From positions 334,515 to 398,514 of the forward strand of contig MNCI01030702.1 of the NCBI GenBank assembly GCA_015680685.1: DNA of 64,000 nucleotides, given 5' to 3'. Of the stretch, positions 24,511 to 34,190 are shown one piece after another. This stretch comes from Gnetum montanum. Taxonomy: Eukaryota; Streptophyta; Gnetopsida; Gnetales; Gnetaceae. Numbering within the stretch: the stretch's first letter is position 1; every line of letters starts with the position of its first letter. Under the pieces are notes generated by a model. The model had not been told where the DNA came from. It ran no database searches and saw only the letters and a list, made by a program, of their open reading frames with translations. Made by a program: the position numbers and the translations under genes.

Positions 24511-25157
24511 TGTTATAATCAGATCTGAAAACAATTAGATCTGAAAACACACTACAAATGCTCTAGAGAAATTATTATTAAAAATCCTACAGATCTGAAT
24601 AAATCATTAGAGGCAAAATATTGCACTGTAGGAAACACTATAAACCACTCTCAAAACATTCCAAACTCTAGCAAACATTTGCTGTGATAACAGAATGAAA
24701 GCAGAATGAAAACAATAAAAAGGAAATAGCACAAGAACACAGAGAGTTAACAGGTTCGGGCCCCATTTACCCTACTTCCACAACAATGCTGATCTGCCTT
24801 CTATTCTTCTCAAATCTTACAAGCCGTCCTTGCAACTTTTCAAACACACAATATGTTATTCCAACAGATCTCAGATCAACACCAAAAGACTCACGTCTCC
24901 AAGGTAAAACCTTGATACAATGCTTTCACTTTGAAGCACACACTAAAGGCTACCCCAAGCCTTCTCTTTATGAAGAAACATGAGGACCAAATCCCAATCC
25001 TAATACAGGTGGGATAAAACACCAAGCCTCCTTTATATGAGGAAACATTAGGACCAAACCCCAATCCTAATACATGTGGGATAAAACACATCCCCACATC
25101 AAATGCAACATAAAAGGAAATACAACAATTAATGTATTTGTCTTCATTTTTCCAACA
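24511..25157 (-). mobile_element. Solo LTR, copia-type (647 bp)
   Basis: On the minus strand it begins TGTTGGAAAAATG and ends GATTATAACA, standard copia LTR termini, and is flanked by GTTTT on both sides (24506-24510, 25158-25162). A minus-strand TATA box (CATATAAAGG, about 25040-25031) lies inside. A unit of about 62 bp with GGACCAAA-CCCAATCCTAATACA is tandemly repeated next to the TATA box (about 24961-25090). With no internal domain next to it, it is a recombination-derived solo LTR that entered the older retroelement around it. Confidence 0.8.
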
Positions 25158-25170
25158 GTTTTGAGTCAAT

Positions 25171-25360
25171 TGGGGGGTATAATGAACAATAAAAAATTTG
25201 AACTCTTAGATGTTGTGTTGATGTAACATTTGATGTGTTGACACATTTGCGTTGACATTTGGTTTACTGTCAGCTATAAATACGCACCCACCAACCACAT
25301 TTATGACACATTTCAGTTGTAGCATAGTGAAACTTTGTCAGTTTGTTTTCGTGATTTTTG
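25171..25360 (+). mobile_element. PPT and 3' copy of the short LTR-like unit
   Basis: TGGGGGGTA (25171-25179) is a polypurine tract directly before TAATGAACAATAAAAAATTTG, which matches the start of the unit at 22402 with TG changed to TA. Removing the solo LTR joins GAGGACGAGTTTT to GAGTCAATTGGGGGG, the expected layout of a plant LTR element 3' end. The right limit is uncertain. Confidence 0.45.
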
Positions 25361-26690
25361 TATTAGTCTGCATGTGTTTGCACCATGGATTTGGTTTGTG
25401 TCTTTATTTGAGTGGATTGTACTTGGATGCATTTATGTTTGACAGTAAAGATCCAGATTGATTCCCTTCAATTGCAACACTATAACTTACCTTAGATTTC
25501 CTTTCTTGCATTTCATTACTATTTTCTTAGCATAATATGTACATTTTATGCATGTTAATCATTGTGAAATGAGTTCAATATAAGCTTGAGTATTAAACTC
25601 ATATTCACTTTGTAATTCTAACAGCTAGTCCTCAGTGACATAACTTAATAATCCCAACAACTAATATGTATATTTAGGAATGTGTTGAAAGGTTATGGAA
25701 TGTTCATTCCTCATAGTCTAGAATAGGATTTATTTTTTGTTTCTATTTAATTGGTTAATTAGATAAAAGTACTTGTTTGATATAATTAGCAATATAGCCA
25801 ATACAACATCATTGATCATACATCTCAACTACTTAACCATACATGTTAAGGGGCCACTATAAGTATAGTTGGAAAGATAACAATCCATGATCATCTAACT
25901 AAGCTAAATGCTACTACTAGTTCATCTGCAAATTACGACTATAAGTATAGTTGGAAAGATAACAATCCATGATCATCTAACTAAGCTAAATGCTACTACT
26001 AGTTCATCTGCAAATTACGAGATGGTCTACTGCACTTGTAAATCATATAATTTACTCATCATTCCTTAGATGTTATAAGAGCAAGGTTCAATTGAAGGTA
26101 GCTTAGTAAAGTTTTATGGCAAAATGAGATGTTTGATAGATATTTTATGTGATGTGTTGCTAAGTAAATTTTGCAATTAATGCAAAGTTAGCGGTTGATA
26201 TGTAGCTAATGTTCAGATAGTTTGTGCGCAAGGTTATGAAGTCAGGTTTTATTTATGTTACTATGGAGGTTCCACTTGTGATTGTTTTTTTATTTTTTAT
26301 TTTTTTTTTATGTGGGGCAAATACTATCATGGGTTTGTAGAGATAGATTTAGCATATAGCCAAGCAACAATTTTAGTTTTAACATTCAATGTAAACTTTG
26401 CTATGGATGTACAATGATAGTGTAACGATGTACAATGATAGTGTAACATTTGATATAGTGTTAGCGAATAGATATGTGATAATGCAAATGGATTGCGTTT
26501 GAATGTTTGTTGTCGTTTTCACAAGATGGATTCTAATTATGGTTGTGTGGATTCATCACTAGTTCTTGTAAGATAGTTTTCTTTAGGTTTGTTAATTTTG
26601 CAGGATCAAGGTTCTTCCAAGGTCATTGACAAGATGAATTATTTTTATTACATGATGAATTTTGTTTCAAGATGAATTGTTTTATTGCAT
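25361..26690. other. Spacer with an 82-bp tandem duplication
   Basis: No gene is recognised. An 82-bp unit (ACTATAAGTATAGTTGG start) is duplicated without visible difference at 25856-26020. Shorter duplications occur near 26410-26445 and as GATGAATT-rich repeats at 26630-26700, just outside the LINE. Confidence 0.55.
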
Positions 26691-26703
26691 GATGAATTTT
26701 GTT
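26691..26703. repeat. LINE target-site duplication, left copy
   Basis: GATGAATTTTGTT lies next to the poly(T) run (the LINE poly(A) tail on the plus strand) and recurs at 33521-33533. The last two T could belong to the tail, so the duplication is 11-13 bp, a normal size for L1-type insertion. Confidence 0.75.
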
Positions 26704-27041
26704 TTTTTTTCTTTTTTGGAGAAACGTCAGGATTAAATTTATCAAAAAGGTATTATGTACATCAGAAAGGAATCTCCAAAAACACAGGGAGAAGTATCTC
26801 CCATCATCCCAAAAACCTCTCCCTTATTTATTAACAGGGGGAGACCTCCTTTGCACAGCCCCACCACAAAATTGGGTGGCTAAAACTACCCCTTGGGACC
26901 CCCCAACCTGCACTCGGTAACTTGGACCCAAGAAAACTACCAGAAAACCAACAAGAAACAAAGGAAAAACACAAAAGCACAGGAACGCCCTAGCGACCCC
27001 CATCCTGAACCACATTCAACAAATGAAATGGTAGCCTAGTG

Positions 27042-30000
27042 CATCAGCAGTAGCTCTGTTCCTGACCATGGACTGCATCTAGCATTGCTTTGTGGTGTTC
27101 CATATTGACAAAAGTTGCTGCTTGCTGGGATTCCTTGAATTGAGCCTCCTTACATGCTTGCTCCACAATAGTACCCTCCCTGTTCGGATGAAACTCCTTG
27201 CTTTGTTGTTGGATGTGTTGCCTCAATGCACCCCAAGGAGCCTTGCCCCCAATGTCAAGGATGACATACGGGCAATGTCCCTCCCAAGGCCATAGATGGG
27301 CATTCTTTTCATGCATCCAATCAATCTGTGCCTCCTCCTCCCGATCAATCTGTGCCTCCTCCTTCCTTTGCTCCTGCTCCTTCCACTCCTCCTCTTGGAA
27401 ACGGGCCTTCTCCTACAGCTCGTCCTATATCCTTTGTTTGAGCTCATCTTCCAAAGCATGCATGGTTGTTGCCTTTGCCCAACAGATCTTCTCTGTGCTA
27501 GCCTCCTCCTCATACTGCTGAGTCAGATGGGCCAGCTCTTGTTGGAACTCCCCCTCTTGTTGCTAGAGGTGCTTAGCCCAAAATGCATGCTCCTTCGCTT
27601 GCACCCTCTCCACTGCATTCGACCCAAGTTGCTCCCCCAAAATCCTCAAGGCCCACCCCCCTCCACACCCCTGGTTCCAACCCCTACTCAGATTGAGCCA
27701 CCAAAGGTGCCTCCTCCTGCTCATCCTAGGGGCGTGATGACTCCCCCCTCTTAGAGCCCTGCAACACCCCCCAATTGGATCTCTCCTCCAAGGAATCCTC
27801 CTCGGCACCACTAGAATCCATAGGAATGTCCACCACTAAAGGAAAAACACTCCATGTCTTACATTGCCTGTACACCACTCGAGTCGTCGAGCCTTCAAAG
27901 GCTCAAGGGGACCTCTCAACGGTGTCGCTTCCTAGGCTGCCTGCCAAAGGGCTAGGATAAGCACCGAATGCGTCCCCCCCCTCCTCAGGCGTAGAATCCC
28001 CAAAAAGTACCAAGGCAAGTTCATAGCATACCCCCTATGGAGGCAGCGCATGAAACTAAAATGCACTCCCAGCAACTTCCATGCGTTGCCAGAATGAGCC
28101 AAGAACTAGTCCACAAGGATTGCTATGTCCTACCAGAGGGGGTCCAACACCGACTTGGGCACTTTCCCATTGCCAGTCTTGGGCACAGGTCCTGAGAAAA
28201 ATTCCTGTGCATCCTGGAGCCCCCTCCTCCTTAGAGGAACCTCCTACCCCTTAGCTAGTGCCTACAGGTACCAAGCAATGGCGGCCTTTGTAAATTCAAT
28301 CCTGACCCCCCGAAATAGCATAATGTACCCAAGCCAATTTGTGAAGAATGGCCCTTCCTCCAAGTTTGGATCCCCATGGAGCTTCTCCAACACGTTTGTC
28401 CAACTAGCACGGGCCATCAAATGTCACAACATAGGATTCACCTTATATTCTATGCATGACGGGTCATATGTCGACATCACCGCGAAATGGGCCTCCCTCC
28501 AAAGGCAAGAACCTTTGGTTGCAACTTGTGTTGGAATTGGCAGAGGAATCCCATGAAAAACTTGGTGATTCCATGTGCGCCATAGTTGCTAGAGTATCAT
28601 TGCAACATGTGAATCCCTGTCTGGTGTTACTAGCAGTGGAATTTGCGCAGCCTACCACAGCCTTGCCGAATAAGTACATTTCCACATGAAGTGTGCCATG
28701 GTCTCCTCCCTCAACATGCACAGTGGACACGTGGCAATCACTCTCATCCCCCACTACTGCAAAACTTGCCGAATGGGGATGGTTGCATGGCCAACCAACC
28801 ATAGAAATGATTTAATTTTTTTAGGGAATTGTACTTGCCATAATTGCTGCCACCTCCCAATTGTTGGATACTTATGCTTAATGATATGTGTTGGTTGTGC
28901 ATTAAGAATGTCAAATATTTGAATTGTGGCAGGATGCCTCCCATTGTCGGTACTTATGGCACATGATTTGAACCCACTAGGCCGGATACTAAAGTTTGTC
29001 ATAGTCGTTGGAGTAACCCTTAAAGACCCATAGTAATCACATCTGCGAACTAAAGCAGGCCAAGTTCCCCGCCCCCCGAAGACTTCAATCAAGCAACAAT
29101 ATCCCAAGCAACAAGATGTAGTCAACCACCCCCTTTTCCCTTGACCACGTAAAGGATTGAATTAGCTGATCAATGTTTTGCGTAACCTCAGTTGGATGGG
29201 AGGTAGCCAATGCCATGAACCTAGCCATAGCTGATAGAACTAACGTAGCTAGCAACAGACACCTCGCACGCAAAAGAAATCGAGTCATCTAGTGATTAAC
29301 TCTCTCTTGCATCCTACAAATAAGAACCCCCCCAAACCTGTCTCTTGTGCCAATCATAAAGAGGGAGCCCAAAATAGGTGTCATCCATTGACCCCAGTAA
29401 CACCCTTAACAATTGTATTATCCTCCCCCACACAACCGACTCCACATTGAGAAGATGCACCAACGACTTCACTCGGTTAACCTCTAGCCCCACTTCCTTG
29501 GCCATTCTCTAAATGGCTTAATTAACGGCCTACACTTGAGGCACAACAGCCTGAGAGAAAAGAAAAGTATCATTAGCATAATGCTCCACCAGGTAGTACA
29601 CCTTGCTGACCTCCAATCCTCTAACCCCTTCCATCAAATAGTACAAACACATGGCATCCATAACTAGAATGAATAGGTAAGGCGACAAGGGGTCCTCTTG
29701 TCTTAGCCCCCTACTAGAGGAGGCAAACTCCCAAAGCCTCCCCTCCATATTGGCTTCACACTGTTGAATGTGCAAACATAGTTTCGCAAAATGTGGATGA
29801 AAACCTTTACTCAACATGATTTCTTGGAGAGCACTCTAGGGAACCATGTCATAAGCTTTAGTGATATCCAATTTCAAACACATACTTGGAAATCTAGTCA
29901 TGCGAAGCGAGCACATGACCTCTTGCACCAAGATAATCTAGTCCTATATATATCTCCCCTTGACAAAACCTGTATACTATTCCCCCACCAATCAATGCAT

Positions 30001-31762
30001 AAGAGGTGCCAGCCAAGCCACCAACATCTTTGTGAACAATCTAAGCAGCATATTATAGATCCCAATAGGTCTGAAATGCTCAAGGACTAAGGGGTTGGTC
30101 TTTTTGTGAATGGGCACTAGCTGAGAGTAGTTAACCTCCCTCTGAACCTACCCCCAAAACATCATGTTAAAAGTGTTGAGAATATTCTCCACTAGCACAT
30201 GAAGGAAAGTTCGGAAAAACTCTTTAGGCCACCCATTGGGACCATGTGCCTTCCCCCCTTTCATAGAAACTAGTGCCTCCCTCAGCTTAGCCTGGCTAAA
30301 AGGCACAAGTGGCCATTGATTATCTTGCACCTCCCCCCCACCAAACCACACCCGTGCAATACCAATGGAGAGAGGCTTTGTCTCCTTCTGCTAGATCTCA
30401 AACCAATAATTCGACATTGCATTGGCAACCTCACGTTGCCCCTCCACTGAAACCCGTGCAACGGTTAAACTAAGAATCATCTTGGACATATGAGCAGAAC
30501 AAGCAACAAAAACAAAAAAAAAAAACTGTATATTGTGGTCACCCTCCCACCCGGCCTCTCTTCCTCCAGTACACCTCCTCCTCCTTATCCAACTCTTGAA
30601 GCTCTTTCAGCATTGCTCCTTCATCCTCTTCTTGAGTTTGAAGCATCTCCTATGCCCTTTGGATATTCTCTAAACGCCTTGACAGTTGACCTTGATAGTA
30701 CCTAAAAGAGTACTTGTTCGACTTGATCCCCCAAATATGGTGTTTCAGCGACGTCAGGCCTTGCTTGAGAAATTCCTTGGGATCATCTTGCAAGGGGTGG
30801 ACCCCCCAAATCTCCTCAACCAATGGTCTCAGTCATGGCTTCGTTAATCAAAACTGTTCAAATCTAAATGGCATGGTCCCCCCTCCTCTAGGGGACCCAA
30901 CAAACACAGGAGAGGTTGATGGTCCAAAGCAATTTGCTCTTTTCCAGTGACAATCACCCCCCAATCCATAAGTACTCTCGATCCCACCCAAATCTTGTCA
31001 ATTTTTGTCATGATTCGGTTGTGACCTTTCTGCTAATTGCACCATGTGAAATTACATCCCTTGATTTCCCCATCCACCAGCCCATGGGAAATCAGAAAAT
31101 CTTGAAACTATTGAGGTCGATGGTCCAAAGCAATTTGCTCTTTTCTAGTGACAATCACCCCCCAATCCATAAGTACTCTCGATCCCACCCAAATCTTGTC
31201 AATTTTTGTCATGATTCGGTTGTGACCTTTCTGCTAATTGCACAATGTGAAATTACATCCCTTGATTTCCCCATCCACCAGCCCATGGGAAATCAGAAAA
31301 TCTTGAAACTATTGAGCCCCAGGAGGCTCTAAAGTACCCTCATCAAAACTTCTTCCATGCATATAGCCTCTCGTTAAAGTCACCAACCAACATCCAGTTT
31401 GTCCAATATGCAATCAGGGGCCCAATTCATTCCAATTCTTGCAAACATGCCTTCCATTGCTGAGCCCCATAGAAATTCGTAATCTAGAGTCCTTTTTGGG
31501 GAAGATGAAGGTTGATACTCCACATGGAATAATCAACCATTGTGAAGGCCATTTCGACAGGGAAGCTAACCCCCACCCTCCCTTGACAAGGCACAAAATG
31601 GGAATTCCACCCAGGCCACCTTAACCAATCTAGCTCCTTCTGTTGAAGCTTAGTCTCTTGTAGACACACCACATCACAACTCTCTTTGGCCACCATTTCT
31701 TTTAGGGTATTGCATTTGGAAGGGGTACCTTGTCCCTTGCAATTCCATGAGAGGATCCTCAT
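27042..31762 (-). pseudogene. LINE ORF2: endonuclease, reverse transcriptase, zinc knuckle, coiled-coil extension
   Basis: It starts MRILSWNCKGQGTPSK (31762), the first strand and metal-site Asn of the AP-like endonuclease; VCLQETK and GDFNER (about 31380) follow. The reverse transcriptase shows KAHGPNGWPKEFF (about 30240), LVPIHKK...FRPIGIYN (about 30110-30060), GLRQEDPLSPYLF (about 29690) and YAND (29580-29569), where YADD is expected. After a thumb-like part come KIKSFLWLVGHATIP (about 28800) and CPLC...HFMWKC (about 28725-28670), the zf-RVT knuckle. About 540 further codons follow, including a Glu/Gln-rich coiled coil (27560-27310), to a TGA at 27042. This tail is long for a plant L1 ORF2. 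Most stops are TAG. Inactive copy. Confidence 0.75.
30912..31313. repeat. 201-bp tandem duplication inside LINE ORF2
   Basis: GAGGTTGATGGTCCAAAGC starts at 30912 and recurs at 31113 (GAGGTCGATGG). The two 201-bp units differ at only a few bases. 201 is a multiple of three, so the duplication alone does not shift the frame, but it doubles a 67-residue piece between the endonuclease and polymerase domains. Confidence 0.9.
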
Positions 31763-31879
31763 GGTTTGCCCAAGAGTGTCTCTTGTAAACATCTTGAATG
31801 GTCCTCTGGACCCCCAAGTCAATTTCTTGTTAGGCTTGTTTAGATTAGAAAACAGGCCTATTGGTCTATTGACCTTCTT

Positions 31880-33433
31880 CGAATCAGGGGAGATTGGAAA
31901 TCAGCCCCTGCCCACATAAACCCTCCCCTTTCAAAATCTTTTCCATGGAGGGCAGAGGACTTCCCTGGAACAATGAAGCCCAACTCTCCAATGGGCAAAG
32001 CCATCCCCTAGACCCCACGTCAAGGCTCCAAGGCATTGCATTCTCCTCATCAATAGGCAACCTTGGAGAAGTAGGGACCTCTTCACCACCCAAGGTCAAC
32101 CCATCACCTCCTGAAGCACCTTGAGCCTCCCCCATCACATCCTGAATGGGGGAAATGGGGGAAATAGGTCTCTCCTTCTGCATAGCCTCACACACAGGGG
32201 AAACCGGTCCCCCCTTTTGCACAACCCTGTTAGGTGGGGAAACATTAGCCATCTCCCCAACTTGGGCCTTGTCCTTACATTAGCCATCTCCCCAACTTGG
32301 GCCTTGTCCTTAGCCACAACAGGACCTCCCCTTGACAAAGTTTGAGCCTGTTGGGTTGTTGTGTTTTGGGCTTGAGCCTTCATTGGATTCTTGCCCCCCG
32401 TTTGGGTAATAGTCGTCCAACCTTCCTTAGACTGCTTTAGGTCCTATGCATAGTGGGCTACTTGAGAAGACGCAGAAGCATGGTCTGCCTTACCAGACAC
32501 ACCACAAGGGGCCTACACTAGGTGTTGCTCCGCAGGCCCATCAACCACAACATTTTCATACTCCACCAAGATCTTCTNTGGCCCATCAACCACAACATTT
32601 TCATACTCCACCAAGATCTTCTCTTCCTCGGAAGGCATGTCTAGGACAACTTCTTGAACCTGGGTGTCAGGGAACACCAGATGCAAAAGCATGCATATCC
32701 CATCCTATCCAATGTAGTAGGTTTATCGAAAGAGATAAACTCCTTGAAAAACCTAGCCAACACGCTAAGAAACACTAGCATCCACATTTCCCAAGGGATC
32801 CTAGAAACACAGACCCAAATTGATGCCTGCAAGAACAAATCTAGATCTCAATGCACCTTCGGCCTACACTGAGTCAATGCCAAACCCCTCGCTCTGAAAA
32901 ACCATGGGTCACCGACCAACACTTGGTCCTAATCCACGACCATCGGGAGAATGAATAGTAAAAATTGTCTCGGTAGGCTCTGCATAGTAATTGAGCAGAA
33001 GTTCCATTGCACTGCTGCCCACTTCCGGACCACCTAAAGCTTGGGGCAAGTGCTTGCCAAGACAAACTTCCCAATCAGATTTTGCTCTAAAGTGTGGAGA
33101 CCCGCTATGAACCGCCTTAACCCGGAGCCGCATAAAACCCTTCCCTCTAACACATGCCTCAACACTTGTTGCCTTGGGGCCCTAGGCCGGTTGGACCCCG
33201 CTAGCACCCCCTAACACCAAAACCCCATCTTTGTTGTCCACTACCCCACCTGATGCCCGCTCGCTACTAGTGACTACTCCCACCCCTGAAGCACCACCCG
33301 AACCGTTTGACTCGCCCTCACCCACCAAGCTTCTGCCCTGCGCACTTGCATTGCACCACCCTTCGAGCCCACTGTCACTTGGATCCTTGCCTGGACCCTC
33401 ACTCTTGCCCTGACCCGAATTCAAACTCTCCAT
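31880..33433 (-). pseudogene. LINE ORF1 (DUF4283-type RNA-binding protein), broken
   Basis: It starts MESLNSGQGKSEGPG at 33433. The Ser/Gly-rich head is followed, after a stop and frame changes, by ARGLALTQCRP near 32890 and ASIWVCVSRIPWEMW...FISFDKPTT...MGYACFCI (32830-32690). This reads as the plant LINE/retroviral-like DUF4283 pattern, in which a W-V-x-x-x-x-x-P-W-x-x-W block precedes a G-K/E-F-x-x-x-D element. The role is as RNA-binding ORF1 protein of the LINE particle. A 45-bp duplication around the N at 32578 and a 35-bp duplication at 32243 shift the frame. Its end near 31880 is approximate. Confidence 0.6.
32535..32624. repeat. 45-bp duplication around an assembly gap (N at 32578)
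   Basis: GGCCCATCAACCACAAC starts at 32535 and again at 32580, with a single N between the two units. A one-base gap flanked by the same sequence on both sides is what an unmerged contig overlap leaves, so this duplication is probably not real. Confidence 0.8.
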
Positions 33434-33520
33434 CGCTCTTCCACCAATGTCTGAAATTATAAAAAGAAGATTTAACTATTAAAGAAGTAGATCAATGCTT
33501 GGATCAGCTTCACTCCAACC

Positions 33521-33533
33521 GATGAATTTTGTT
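33521..33533. repeat. LINE target-site duplication, right copy
   Basis: GATGAATTTTGTT matches 26691-26703 and marks the 5' end of the LINE. The rebuilt empty site is unremarkable AT-rich DNA. Confidence 0.75.
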
Positions 33534-33711
33534 GGAAGTTTATGTATGTGTGATAAGATTAAAATATTTTTTAAATAGTTTTGCAATAATAGGTTTTGTT
33601 TTTTTGTTGCTAGATATAGTTTATACATTGCATTACATATAATTGTAATCCTACTTCTGTTATGAAATTGAACAGTGCACATGTTGAGTATGGGAGAATT
33701 TAGGTCAAGGG

Positions 33712-34190
33712 CTAGTTAGAAATAGCAATGGTAACATGGCTAGTTTTATTAAATATTAAAATATGATTACCTGTAGTGCCAATATTGGTAATTAGGAAAA
33801 AACTAAGACCATTTTGAAGATAGATTGTTAATATTGCCAGTTAAGATCTTGGAGATGAATTTGGAAAAATATATAAGAAGTTTTGGAAGGTCCAACACTT
33901 TTGAAGATGATCCAAGAAAACCATAAAATCTCTAGAAAAATAGATTTGGAAATAACTTGCTTGTTGTGCAAGCAACCACATGTATTTGTTTAACAAAGAT
34001 TAATGGAATTGTATTGCTTGATTATTTACCCTAGTTTGGCAAGGACCTGGGAGTCGCCTTTTTTCTATTATCTTAATTACAACGGCTTTTGATAAATAGT
34101 TTCTTTGCTATTATCTTTGATCACAATGACGATCACAATGGCGTTTAATGTATGGTTGATTTTCATTTAATTATTTAGCTCATGCTATTC
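33712..34190 (+). mobile_element. Copia-type LTR copy C (solo or truncated)
   Basis: It resembles 14283-14755 along its length, with GTTAGAAATAGCAATGG at the start and GATCACAATGGCG...ATGTATGGTTGATT near the end. No primer-binding site follows, so it is either a solo LTR or cut near 34190. Its start lies about 180 bp from the LINE end, without visible interaction. Confidence 0.45.

Larger units (their letters stand above)
26704..33520 (-). mobile_element. Nearly full-length L1-type LINE (6.8 kb)
   Basis: On the minus strand: a 5' leader (33520-33434), ORF1 with a DUF4283-like domain, ORF2 with AP-endonuclease, reverse transcriptase and a CCHC-type zinc knuckle, a long C-terminal extension, a 3' UTR and a poly(A) tail seen as T run at about 26701-26716. 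GATGAATTTTG(TT) flanks both ends. Many stops and frameshifts make it inactive. A 201-bp tandem duplication sits between the endonuclease and polymerase regions, and a one-base gap (N at 32578) lies in another duplication. The 16.0-17.3 kb fragment is a second copy of the 3' end. Confidence 0.85.

Noticed and set aside
27296-27754. 152-codon Leu/Pro-rich open frame on the plus strand
   Set aside because: It is the antisense shadow of the LINE ORF2 coiled-coil region; Glu/Gln-rich codons on the minus strand read as Leu/Pro on the plus strand.
28125-28556. 143-codon plus-strand open frame
   Set aside because: It lies opposite the LINE ORF2 tail, which has family support from a second copy; no domain in this frame.
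30916-31332. 138-codon plus-strand open frame with an internal repeat
   Set aside because: The repeat is the 201-bp tandem duplication of the LINE read in the wrong strand.
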